Notes under the pieces: generated by a model | Told to the model about the DNA's origin: nothing | The model's input: only the letters and a program-made list of their open reading frames with translations | Databases searched by the model: none | Program-made: the position numbers and the translations under genes | In this document: piece after piece, positions 38,893 through 46,975 of the stretch | Layout of the letters: each line of letters begins with the position of its first letter | Numbering within the stretch: the stretch's first letter is position 1 | Source: Dyella_A ginsengisoli | GTDB lineage: Bacteria > Pseudomonadota > Gammaproteobacteria > Xanthomonadales > Rhodanobacteraceae | Reading direction: 5' to 3' | Length of the DNA stretch: 64,000 nucleotides | Assembly (NCBI RefSeq): GCF_044904665.1 | Contig: NZ_JADIKM010000003.1 | Location: 744,001-808,000 of the forward strand

Positions 38893-41055
38893 CTAGTCGT
38901 AGTGCGCGGTGATCGCGCAGGCGCACATGGGGTGGCTGTCGCGCATGGGCTTGGGGCCGGCACCGACCAGGTACGGGCCATTCTTCTGGATACCCACGCA
39001 GATGCTGCATGCGTCCGGCGACACCAGCCAGTCGTATTTGGCGATGCTGCTGGCCTTGAGCGCCTCCTCCTCACCATCGGCATGGCTGGCCACCATTTCC
39101 GAGGTGGCCAGCCGCTCCCAGTTGTAGTTGGCGTTGCCGAACTGCTTGCGCAGCTGGCGCGCCACCTCGGTGGGCTTGGTACCGTTGTAGGTGCCTTCCT
39201 GCAGGGCCTTCACGATGCCCTGCTCGTACTCGCGCACGGTGGTCTTCTGCAGCGCCGACTGCAGGCTGTCCGGAAGCGCTGCGCTGTAGCGCTCGCGCGC
39301 CTGCGTCACCAACATGTCGGTGGTTTCGGTGGGCGTTGCGTTGGCCAGCGTCTCCGTGAGCCCGCGCTGCCAGATCTCGAACACCAGCTTGGCCAGCGCG
39401 CTGTCGCCGCGGCTGTTGCGGATGATGAAGTCGCTCTGCAGGTTGAGCAGCTTCTGCAGCATGGTGGCGGCGTCCCACACGAACACATCGCCGGGCGCCT
39501 TGGTGGCCGGGAGTGACAGCGCGGCGATGGTGTCGTCGGCCAGTTGCACCCAGGCGGCCTGCGCAGCAGCCACCGCCGCGGTGGTGAGGCGCGGCAGCTC
39601 CGGGTCATCGATCGCCCACTGCTCGCCGCCGCTGGACTTGTGCACGTGTGGCGCCTGCTTGCCCACCAGGCGGTACAGGGCATCGCGCACCACGGGGTCC
39701 AGTTCATCCAGCGCGCCGTAGTGCTTGGCGCTCGGGTCGCTCTGCGGGTCGGTACCGGCCGGCGCGGCCGGCGCCTTCCCACCGTTGGCGGCCATCATGG
39801 CGGTCTGCGCGTTGAGGAACGCCGCCTGGGCGCGCTTCAGCTCATCGCGCAGGTTTGGTAGGCGCTGCACCAGTTGCCAGTCGCCCGGCTTCCAGGTGAG
39901 GCCGCGGCCGCGCAGCCAGGTCTCCACCACGCGGTTGAGGCCGTGCTTGCGGGCCTCAAACCGGGTTTTGCTCTCCTGCAGCACCACCTCGGCCTGGTTG
40001 TCGGCCATGCGCTCGGCCGTGGAGAACTGCATGCCGAGCATCCACGCCGGCAGGCTCGTCTTGGCGAGGATCTGCTCGAGCATGTGGCGGGCAGGCATTT
40101 CGATGTTCAGCACCTTGCCGTCGCCGCCGATGATGCTCACCGACACATCGTCGTCAGCGCCCACGGCGGTGACGAAATCGGCGCTGTTGCCGCTGCGCTT
40201 GATGTTGAGCGCGCTTTGCAGCGATCCGGCCAGCGTCTTGCGCCGGGACTCCAGCGCGGCATCCTTCAGGGTGCGGTTCTTGGTCTTGTAGTTCACGTGG
40301 AACACCGGATCGCCGAAGCGCTCCCAGGCCTGGCCGGTGGCGTTGTGCATCTTCAGCAGGATCTGCCCCACAAACTCGATGGAGCGCAGCAGGCTGACGC
40401 CGTAAGGCTGGTCGTTCTCCGGATTGAAGGCGGCGTACACCATGCGGTTGGGGTCGATCATCGTGTAACCCTTGCCCTGGATAAGCTGCGCGTTCAATGT
40501 GCGGCCGCTGTTGCGCAGCACCGTCTCCATGGCGTCGGTGCCGTCCTTTCGCCCAGCGGCATTGGGCAGCGGCGGCAGGTACCAGGTTTGCAGCTGGCCG
40601 GTGTCCACGTCGCGGTGAAACAGCACGCCCTTGCTGTCGGCCACGCGCAGTCCGATCAACTCCCGGCCGCGGCGATCGAACACCATTTCGCCCACGGTGA
40701 AGCCCTGCTCGTAGAGCTCGTTGCCCTGCCCCGAGTAGAACGCATGCATGCCGCCCTGCAGGTCACTCACCGGGATGCTGTCCAGCAGCCCGGTCTGGAT
40801 GGCCTGCACCAGCTTGTCGTTGCCGCCCTCCACCGCCAGCAAGCCGTCGACCGTCACCAGTCGATTGATGGCGCCATCAAGCACGCCCAGCGACTCGCGC
40901 AGCGCCTCGAAGAACCACGGGTTGTTCTGCCGCGGCACGAACCCGTTGATCTGCTCACTCCACGGGCCGAGCGCCATGCCGGCACGCGCCACGGCGCTGC
41001 TGCCGATGTCGTTGGATTTGCGGCCGGCGAACCAGGTGCGGGGGAGGATGTTCAT
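38893..41055 (-). CDS. Portal protein fused to a MuF-type minor head protein
   Basis: A 720-residue protein. The first 430 residues match a DUF935/Mu gp29-like portal (EQINGFVPRQNNPWFFEALR; GGMHAFYSG; NPENDQPYGVSLLRSIEFVG; PAWMLGMQFS), which forms the DNA gate of the head. After a linker near 430-450 comes a helical part and a MuF-type C-terminus (NYNWERLATSEMVASHADG, then CSICVGIQKNGPYLVG and HPMCAC, with four cysteines that could bind metal). These are two genes in Mu. Starts at ATG 41055. Confidence 0.82.
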   Translation of the reverse strand: MNILPRTWFAGRKSNDIGSSAVARAGMALGPWSEQINGFVPRQNNPWFFEALRESLGVLDGAINRLVTVDGLLAVEGGNDKLVQAIQTGLLDSIPVSDLQGGMHAFYSGQGNELYEQGFTVGEMVFDRRGRELIGLRVADSKGVLFHRDVDTGQLQTWYLPPLPNAAGRKDGTDAMETVLRNSGRTLNAQLIQGKGYTMIDPNRMVYAAFNPENDQPYGVSLLRSIEFVGQILLKMHNATGQAWERFGDPVFHVNYKTKNRTLKDAALESRRKTLAGSLQSALNIKRSGNSADFVTAVGADDDVSVSIIGGDGKVLNIEMPARHMLEQILAKTSLPAWMLGMQFSTAERMADNQAEVVLQESKTRFEARKHGLNRVVETWLRGRGLTWKPGDWQLVQRLPNLRDELKRAQAAFLNAQTAMMAANGGKAPAAPAGTDPQSDPSAKHYGALDELDPVVRDALYRLVGKQAPHVHKSSGGEQWAIDDPELPRLTTAAVAAAQAAWVQLADDTIAALSLPATKAPGDVFVWDAATMLQKLLNLQSDFIIRNSRGDSALAKLVFEIWQRGLTETLANATPTETTDMLVTQARERYSAALPDSLQSALQKTTVREYEQGIVKALQEGTYNGTKPTEVARQLRKQFGNANYNWERLATSEMVASHADGEEEALKASSIAKYDWLVSPDACSICVGIQKNGPYLVGAGPKPMRDSHPMCACAITAHYD

Positions 41056-41321
41056 ACGTCACCGATGGGCTTGAGGATGCGGATGGGAGCCTCGATCGAA
41101 CGATCGGAAGGCAGCAGATAGGTCAGTACCTCCAGCGCGGTGTCTGCGAGCAGCGTCCAAAGCTGGAGGATGGGCACCTTGGGTGCGGCCATGAACTCGT
41201 TGTCATGCTCGCCCACCGCCATCCATGCCGGCACGCCGAACAGCGTCCCTTCGTGCGTCATGCCGTAGGCGATCGCCGCGGTGCGGGGAAGGTAGATCAG
41301 GTGGAGCGGGTTGATCTTCAT
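41052..41321 (-). CDS. Small protein between terminase and portal (89 residues)
   Basis: An 89-residue protein (INPLHLIYLPRTAAIAYGMT; VPILQLWTLLADTALEVLTY). The second half is hydrophobic. It overlaps the portal start by four bases. Function unknown. Confidence 0.6.
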   Translation of the reverse strand: MKINPLHLIYLPRTAAIAYGMTHEGTLFGVPAWMAVGEHDNEFMAAPKVPILQLWTLLADTALEVLTYLLPSDRSIEAPIRILKPIGDV

Positions 41322-41335
41322 GGGTGCGCCCGAAG

Positions 41336-41602
41336 TCAGAAAGGAAGGTGATCAATGTTTTCGTCGTGGCGTCCCCACTTTTTCCCGCAGTCAGGGCATG
41401 GCCTGAACCGGGCCAAGAAAGACGAAAACCATTCCTTCGCAAACTGCCATTCGATGGCGATGCGAACCTTTATCCGCTCCACCCTCAGCACGCCAATCTG
41501 CACTTCGCAATCGCATCGCATGCAGCGGTCGATCGCGTAGTAGTAGCTGGCGTATGGATCCAGACGATGGCCCATCAGCCTGCATCGCAATTTAGCCTTC
41601 AT
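41336..41602 (-). CDS. Small zinc-binding-like protein (88 residues)
   Basis: An 88-residue protein with RCMRCDC and RPCPDCGKKW groups that could hold zinc, and a YASYYYAIDR segment. It follows the large terminase gene with a four-base overlap. Function unknown. Confidence 0.65.
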   Translation of the reverse strand: MKAKLRCRLMGHRLDPYASYYYAIDRCMRCDCEVQIGVLRVERIKVRIAIEWQFAKEWFSSFLARFRPCPDCGKKWGRHDENIDHLPF

Positions 41603-43485
41603 GCGGCGCGCTCCTCCATCCCACAGCTGAAAACATCCACCTCGCCGCCCACTTCGTCGTACAGCTTGCGCAGCATCTGCATGCGGCGCGCATCGATGTC
41701 GTGGTCGTCTTTCTTGGCGTAGATGGGCCACTTGGTGCCCTGCCGGGCGGTGTGGTTGGTGAGGTGGTTGAGCACCTCGGTGTCGTAGGCCATGGCGTAA
41801 CCCAGCGACTGCAGCCGCTGGCTGATGCATTGCGTGGCCCAGTGCTTGGCCGGTGCACGCACAATGCTCTCGCCGCTGCCGTCGTCCTTGGACTGGTCCA
41901 CCAGCGGTTCGCCGTCTTCGCCGATGCAGTCCACGGCGTTGGAGAACTGCAGGCCCGTCATCACCTCGTCGAACCGCATGTCGGCGTAGGCCTCCAGCGT
42001 CTGGAGGTCTTTCACCACCACCGTGCCGGCGCTGCCCAGATCCACACCCCAATGCGGCAGGCCGCCGAACAACTCCTGCAGGCAATACACCAGCTCGCGC
42101 TGGATGTAGTAGTCGACGCCGCGTGCGCTCACGCGCAGCACGTCCTGCAGCTTGGGGCCGCGCTGCTCGCTGATGATGATCTCCGTGGGGTCGTTGCTTT
42201 CGCCCAGGTCGGCGCCGGCCCAGTAGACGCCGGCACTGGAACCGGCGAGGTGCTCGCGCAGCAACGCGCGCATAGCTTCGCGGCGCTCGCTGTCGATGCG
42301 GCTGGCGAACGGGGCAAGCGGCAGTGCGCCGTCGAACAGCTCCTCGTATTGGCCGCTTTTACGGCCATGTTCCACGTGGAGAACGACGCGTTTCACGCTC
42401 ACGTTGAACTCGCCGCGCTGGCGGTCGATGTTGATCGACAGCACGCGGTAGTCGGGCAGATCCTGCACGTTGGGCAGCAACAGATCCCAACTCCACACCG
42501 GGTTCTCCGCCTCGCCCCACTCGCCGAGCACGTTGCGCTTGTAGCCCGGGGTATGGCGGCCGCCAAAGTCGCGGATGAACTGCGCGTCGCGCTCCGGACT
42601 CCAGAACGGCGGCGGCATGATGGTCTTGGGCCAATGGAACAGCCGCCGGCCGGGCTGACCGGGTGGCAGGTTCGCTACGGCGTCGCTGCACATCTGGAAA
42701 AAGCCGGTGCTGCGATCGCCATCGGGCACGCTGTACACGCGCTTGCGGCAGCCGGGCTCGCAGCTTCGCCAGAACTCGCTCCACTGCACGGCGCGCTTGA
42801 GCTTGGCGGCCTCGTCCACCAGCGCCATGGCGTTCACGTGCACGCCGCGGAACGCCTCGCCGTCGTGGCCGGCGGGGCGGTAGTACACGCGGCCGATGCC
42901 GGGCTTTTCGTTCTCGCCCAGCGGGATGGTGAGAAACCGCTGCATCATGTGCGGCGTGCGCTTGGGCTTCAGCCAGAACTGGCTGAGGATGCTGCCCTTG
43001 GCGTCGCCGCTCTCTTGCGCGCCCACCTGCCCCTCAATCGCCAGGATGATCTCGTCCAGGTGCGTCTGCTGCGGCGCGCCCACCAGCATCCACGGCCGGC
43101 GCACGGTGAACCCCATGCTGGTGCACTGGCCCCACAGGATCAGCACGGTGATCTCGCGCGTCTTGCCCACTTCGGCGCCGTCCTGGTGCACTACGTCCTG
43201 ACTCCAGCTGCGGCAGCTCTCGCGCTGATAGTCGAAGAACTGCCACGGGTCGCCGGTGCGTGGTTCCACGAGAAACGTCTCGGCCCAGCGCACGGGGTCT
43301 TCGAACACGAACAGGAACAGCGCCTGCTCCATGGTGATGCCGTAGTCGCCACGGTCCAGCGCCTGCCATGCCCAGCCGCGCTCGCACAGCCACGCCTCGA
43401 ACTCATCCGGCGCGAACACACCGCGCTCGCTCATCTGGCGAAGCACGTCGTGGTTGCCGGTGGGCAGGCGGCGGCGCTTAGCCAT
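41599..43485 (-). CDS. Terminase large subunit
   Basis: This motor cuts and packages the phage DNA. The 628-residue protein has an ATPase part with a Walker A-like GAEVGKT (residues 103-109) and a Walker B-like NAMALVDEAA (about 219-228), then a nuclease-like part with acidic stretches (GVYWAGADLGESND). It is of the GpA/Mu gp28-like size class. ATG 43485 is used since the conserved part starts directly after. The Walker A is slightly unusual in having Val-Gly-Lys-Thr without the usual preceding basic pair. Confidence 0.88.
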   Translation of the reverse strand: MAKRRRLPTGNHDVLRQMSERGVFAPDEFEAWLCERGWAWQALDRGDYGITMEQALFLFVFEDPVRWAETFLVEPRTGDPWQFFDYQRESCRSWSQDVVHQDGAEVGKTREITVLILWGQCTSMGFTVRRPWMLVGAPQQTHLDEIILAIEGQVGAQESGDAKGSILSQFWLKPKRTPHMMQRFLTIPLGENEKPGIGRVYYRPAGHDGEAFRGVHVNAMALVDEAAKLKRAVQWSEFWRSCEPGCRKRVYSVPDGDRSTGFFQMCSDAVANLPPGQPGRRLFHWPKTIMPPPFWSPERDAQFIRDFGGRHTPGYKRNVLGEWGEAENPVWSWDLLLPNVQDLPDYRVLSINIDRQRGEFNVSVKRVVLHVEHGRKSGQYEELFDGALPLAPFASRIDSERREAMRALLREHLAGSSAGVYWAGADLGESNDPTEIIISEQRGPKLQDVLRVSARGVDYYIQRELVYCLQELFGGLPHWGVDLGSAGTVVVKDLQTLEAYADMRFDEVMTGLQFSNAVDCIGEDGEPLVDQSKDDGSGESIVRAPAKHWATQCISQRLQSLGYAMAYDTEVLNHLTNHTARQGTKWPIYAKKDDHDIDARRMQMLRKLYDEVGGEVDVFSCGMEERAA

Positions 43486-44236
43486 CGTCGCGGCCCGGCG
43501 ACGGCAGGCGCTTCTGCGCGCGGTTGAAGATGGCGCCGAGCAGCGACTGCAGGCCATCGGCGGCCTCGTCGTCGTCCTTGAGCTTTTCCCGGGCGCGCGG
43601 CGTGGCCATGAGCTCGGCGAAGTTGATGCCGAGCGACTCGTTGAACTTGATCAGCGCCGCCAGCATCGGGTTGGGCTTGTACTCGGCGATGACCATGTGG
43701 CCGTCCTTGTCGTACACCACCTCGCCTTCCTTGCTGACCCACGGTATCGACAGCAGCAGGCCGTCGTTGGCGATGCTCTCGCGGATCTTGTGCAGCAGCT
43801 CCATGTTGCCGGCCATCTGCCCGGCGAGCAGGCCGTGCATGCCATCCATGTCGCCATCGGTGAAGGCGCGCATCAGCGAGTCGAGCGCGTGCACGTAGAC
43901 GGTTTTGTCCAGGCAGCTGCCGCCGGCACGGGTGAGGCCATCCAGCACTAGGCTGCAGGGGTGTTCGGTGCGCTCGGGGTTGTCCGGATGGAACGGACAC
44001 GTGGTCACGCACGGCTTGCCGAACATCTTGCTGATGGCCGATGCGCTCTGCCCGAAGTGCTGCCGGTTGATGGCGCTGTAGCGTCCATGCACCCACGCGT
44101 TGCGGCTGCTGGCGGCCTTGCCCTCCTCCGTGATCGGCCCGGTGGCCGCCGCGGCAGCGGCCGGCAAGTTGCTGCGGCGCTGCTCCAGCGCGGCCGGGCT
44201 CATGGTGTAGGGGCGTTTGGCCTTGCGGTCGGTCAT
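43478..44236 (-). CDS. Terminase small subunit candidate
   Basis: A 252-residue protein directly upstream of the large terminase gene, with an 8-base overlap. The C-terminal part (NPMLAALIKFNESLGINFAE, then LMATPRAREKL) recalls P27-type small terminase subunits. The N-terminal part has a CVTTCPFHPDNPERTEHPC cluster that may bind metal. Small terminase subunits bind the packaging site. Assignment is by place and a weak pattern. Confidence 0.55.
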   Translation of the reverse strand: MTDRKAKRPYTMSPAALEQRRSNLPAAAAAATGPITEEGKAASSRNAWVHGRYSAINRQHFGQSASAISKMFGKPCVTTCPFHPDNPERTEHPCSLVLDGLTRAGGSCLDKTVYVHALDSLMRAFTDGDMDGMHGLLAGQMAGNMELLHKIRESIANDGLLLSIPWVSKEGEVVYDKDGHMVIAEYKPNPMLAALIKFNESLGINFAELMATPRAREKLKDDDEAADGLQSLLGAIFNRAQKRLPSPGRDDG

Positions 44237-44610
44237 CGGCGCTGTTTCCCATGCCGGGGTGGCCCGCCGCCATGCCGGGCACGGGCCACCCGCTGCACGG
44301 TCGTGCGCGGCACCTTCAGCTGGTCGGCGATGCCGCGGTGGCTCATGCCCTCCTGCCGCACCAGCCGCTCGATCTCGGCATCACGCAGCTGGCTCCACAG
44401 CGGTTTCAGCAGGCCGCTGCGCGATGGCACCCACACGTGCTCGTCGCCGAACTGGTCGAGCACGCGCACCAGCGCGGCCAGGCCGATCTGCTGGGCGATG
44501 AGCAGCCACAGATCCTTGGCGCTGGTGGGGTGCTCCATCTGCACACCGGCGAGCAGCTGCTCCTCGAACGCCGTGGGCGGCTCACCGGGGCGGGAGAATG
44601 CTGGATCCAT
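44233..44610 (-). CDS. Mor/C-like helix-turn-helix activator
   Basis: A 125-residue protein. The part ALVRVLDQFGDEHVWVPSRS followed by LVRQEGMSHRGIADQLKV and PRTTVQRV matches the layout of Mor/C activators of Mu-like phages, with a beta strand (VWVP) and a helix-turn-helix. Such proteins turn on middle or late phage genes, which fits its place just before the terminase. Its end is encoded in hairpin repeat copy 3. Confidence 0.65.
   Translation of the reverse strand: MDPAFSRPGEPPTAFEEQLLAGVQMEHPTSAKDLWLLIAQQIGLAALVRVLDQFGDEHVWVPSRSGLLKPLWSQLRDAEIERLVRQEGMSHRGIADQLKVPRTTVQRVARARHGGGPPRHGKQRR
44258..44290. repeat. Prophage hairpin repeat, copy 3
   Basis: GGTGGCCCG (44258-44266) pairs with CGGGCCACC (44282-44290), 9 bp, around the same GCCATGCCGG core. 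This copy lies inside the last codons of the Mor-like gene, so the repeat has added or replaced its C-terminal residues. Confidence 0.65.
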
Positions 44611-45718
44611 GGCGCTTCCTCTCGAGGTCTTGGGCCCACAGCGGCAGGTCATCGGGCACGGTGCCGAGGGCGGCGTGCTGGCGATGGGCTTTCAGGCTGT
44701 GGCGGTTCATGCGGTTACTCACCGCGAGGTAGCGGCGCGTGGTTTCGATGGACTCGTGGCCCATCAGCACGCGGATGCGCTCGATGTCGGTGCCGTCGTC
44801 GTAGAGCATCGTGGCGAAGGTGACGCGGAAGCGGTGCACGCCCCAGCTGCCCAGGCCAGCGCGGCGCGCCGTGCGCTTCACGGTGTCCTCGATCGCCTTC
44901 ACGCCCAGGCCGGCGCCCTTTCCGCCGTTGCGGGAGAGGTTCACGAACACCGCATCGGTGTGCAGCTCGTCGATGCGGCTGCGCGCCTCCAGCCACACCA
45001 CCAGCGAGCGCACCACCGGGCCTTCGATCGGCACGGTGCGCTCTTTCGCGCCCTTGCCGAACACGTGCACCTGGCCCTTCCGGTCGCTGGCCAGCTCCAG
45101 CTGGTCGATGCGCAGTGTGGAAATCTCCTCGCGGCGCAGGCCACCGGCCAGCAGCAGGAGCAGCATCGCGGTATCCCGCTGCACCACCAGCTCGGTCTCG
45201 CCCTCTTTCACCGCGGCGAACAGCGAACGCAGCTGGGTTGGGCTGTACTTCTTCGCCGTGCTGGTGACGCGCTTCGGCGCGGCATAGCCCACGGTGACGT
45301 TCTTCGCCTCGTCGCGGCTGGCCATGTAGCCAAACAGGCTGCGCACGGCCATCAGCGCCTGCCGGCGCGCCGACACCGACAGCCGGCGGCGCATGTACAG
45401 CCACTTCTGCCAGTTGTCGAGGTCGCGCACCTGAAGAGCGCGCAGGTCGAGGCGCTGCTCGTCCACCCAGCCGACGAAGCGCGCCACGGCCTCCACGTAG
45501 TCCGCCACGGTCGTCGCGCCGCGGAACCCGCGCACCACCACCAGGAACTGCACCCACAGCCAGCACAGCGTCAGCCAACCCGGAGTGCGCCACTCGCGCG
45601 CCTCCACGGCGCGCATCGCCGACGCCAGCGGCCCGCCGCCCGCGAGCAGCGACTCGCGAATGCGCAGCTCCTGCGCCGGCAGGTCGAGGCCGCGCGGGAT
45701 CTCCGGCACCTCAGCCAC
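44582..45718 (-). CDS. Third tyrosine recombinase, near the right end
   Basis: A 378-residue recombinase with all catalytic residues: R195 (AGGLRREE), K222 (FGKGAKE), H295-R298 (HRFR), H321 (LMGHES) and Y330 (TRRYLAVS). It has a core-binding domain (about 50-150) and a longer C-terminal tail than XerC/D. It lies 2.4 kb from attR, between the replication and terminase genes. It starts at GTG 45718 within the end of the upstream gene. It is a rival candidate for the phage integrase. Confidence 0.85.
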   Translation of the reverse strand: MAEVPEIPRGLDLPAQELRIRESLLAGGGPLASAMRAVEAREWRTPGWLTLCWLWVQFLVVVRGFRGATTVADYVEAVARFVGWVDEQRLDLRALQVRDLDNWQKWLYMRRRLSVSARRQALMAVRSLFGYMASRDEAKNVTVGYAAPKRVTSTAKKYSPTQLRSLFAAVKEGETELVVQRDTAMLLLLLAGGLRREEISTLRIDQLELASDRKGQVHVFGKGAKERTVPIEGPVVRSLVVWLEARSRIDELHTDAVFVNLSRNGGKGAGLGVKAIEDTVKRTARRAGLGSWGVHRFRVTFATMLYDDGTDIERIRVLMGHESIETTRRYLAVSNRMNRHSLKAHRQHAALGTVPDDLPLWAQDLERKRHGSSILPPR

Positions 45719-45968
45719 GATCGTCCTCCTCCAGCTCTTCGAGCGGACCCTCAATGGCCGCTACTAGCGCCGCGACGGCTGCGATCACATCCGCCACCTC
45801 GAACTCGCGACGCTGGTCCCCAACGAGGTCACGGATTCGGCGAAAGGCCATTTCCCATCGATCCTTGCGGACGATCGCACCGTCATCGCGGAACTCGTAG
45901 TCAGCCGGATCCGCATCGCGGAATTGAGGGGCCCGGAAATCGCGCTCAGTGACAGCCCGGTTAGCCAC
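45711..45968 (-). CDS. Small acidic protein upstream of the third recombinase
   Basis: An 85-residue protein (NRAVTERDFRAPQFRDADPA; KDRWEMAFRRIRDLVGDQRR) with an acidic end. It starts at GTG 45968 with a GAGGGGG ribosome site and overlaps the recombinase start by 8 bases. Possibly a recombination directionality or accessory factor, by place only. Confidence 0.55.
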   Translation of the reverse strand: MANRAVTERDFRAPQFRDADPADYEFRDDGAIVRKDRWEMAFRRIRDLVGDQRREFEVADVIAAVAALVAAIEGPLEELEEDDRG

Positions 45969-46300
45969 GCAGTACCCCCTCGCGGCCAAAACCTGAAAAC
46001 CCTTCCCATTTTTCGAGGGCCCACCAGGTAAGGGGCCCGGACCCGATGGGGCCTGCTTTCGGTGGGGGGTGTCCTGCCCCGACCCCAGCCGACCGCTGGC
46101 AGACCGCGCTCCGCAAGGGCTCCCGGCTTTCGGCTTTCGGGTTCCTGCAAATCTCACGAAGGCATGAGACCGCCAGCGAGCGCCGAGCGGGTCGGATGGC
46201 ATGGCGCAAGGGCTCGCGCCCCACTATCCCGGTGATGTGGGTAGCTGGGAGAACAACGGTAAGGCGAGCTAACCTGATAGAACGCTCGGCAGACAGGCAC
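45969..46300. other. Non-coding gap between replication and late genes
   Basis: No convincing gene is seen in these 332 bases. It holds a direct repeat CGGCTTTCGGCTTTCGG near 46127 and GC-rich inverted patches. As it parts replication genes from the block with the recombinase and late genes, a phage promoter is expected here, but no clear -35/-10 pair was found. Confidence 0.5.
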
Positions 46301-46975
46301 TCAAGCTTCACGCTTCACACCTCCCGTGAGTGCAGCCAGCACGCCAGCTGCGGCCTTAGCCGAGTCGGTGATACGCAGCGCTGGCTGCTCGCTTCCACGC
46401 TCGAGGACGCGTTGAGCACGCTCAACATCGCCGATCAGCACGGGCTTGCAGTTCCATTCCAGGCCGCCGAGTCGTGCAGCGTTCAATCGGTTCTCGGCCT
46501 CGTGCTCTCCGATCAGGTGCGACGGGAACGACGGCACTTCGCGCCGAAGGCGGTAGGCCGAATACCGGCGCTCGAAGTCTCTGGCCTTGAACGGCAGATC
46601 CTCCACGTTGATGGCGCAGAGGCTCGTCCACCCGCCCATTTCCGTGATCACCACGTGGATCAGCGGGTCATCGAACACCACCGATCGATACTTCCCGACC
46701 GACTTCACGGCCCGCTCCACCTTCGACCAGGCGCGAGCGCCTTGGGTGTTGGTAGTGCCCTCGAGCAGCCGCGTGATGTCGGCCAGCTTGGGAGCGAACT
46801 GGCCGTGATCCGGATCTCGCGCATGCAGGGTCAGCGCACGCGAAACGTCCTCGAATTCGTGGCCCGCCAAGCCTTTCCAGAAAATCTCCAGCATGAACGG
46901 AGAGCAATCACGGCCGTAGTACGCCATCACGTCGGCGAGAGCTCGGGCGAAGTCAGCACGATCAGACGGCTGCAT
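46301..46975 (-). CDS. Phage replication accessory protein
   Basis: A 224-residue protein directly after the replication initiator-like gene, with a 14-base overlap. The first part is helical (ARALADVMAYYGRDCSPFML; GLAGHEFEDVSRALTLHARD; FAPKLADITRLLEG), the pattern of phage proteins that load the helicase or act like lambda P. No Walker motif is seen. Function is inferred from place and pattern. Confidence 0.55.
   Translation of the reverse strand: MQPSDRADFARALADVMAYYGRDCSPFMLEIFWKGLAGHEFEDVSRALTLHARDPDHGQFAPKLADITRLLEGTTNTQGARAWSKVERAVKSVGKYRSVVFDDPLIHVVITEMGGWTSLCAINVEDLPFKARDFERRYSAYRLRREVPSFPSHLIGEHEAENRLNAARLGGLEWNCKPVLIGDVERAQRVLERGSEQPALRITDSAKAAAGVLAALTGGVKREA

Noticed and set aside
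41701..43527. Plus-strand frame of 608 codons over the large terminase
   Set aside because: An antisense shadow with Ala, Val, His and Arg bias and no domain; the terminase frame has clear motifs and neighbours.
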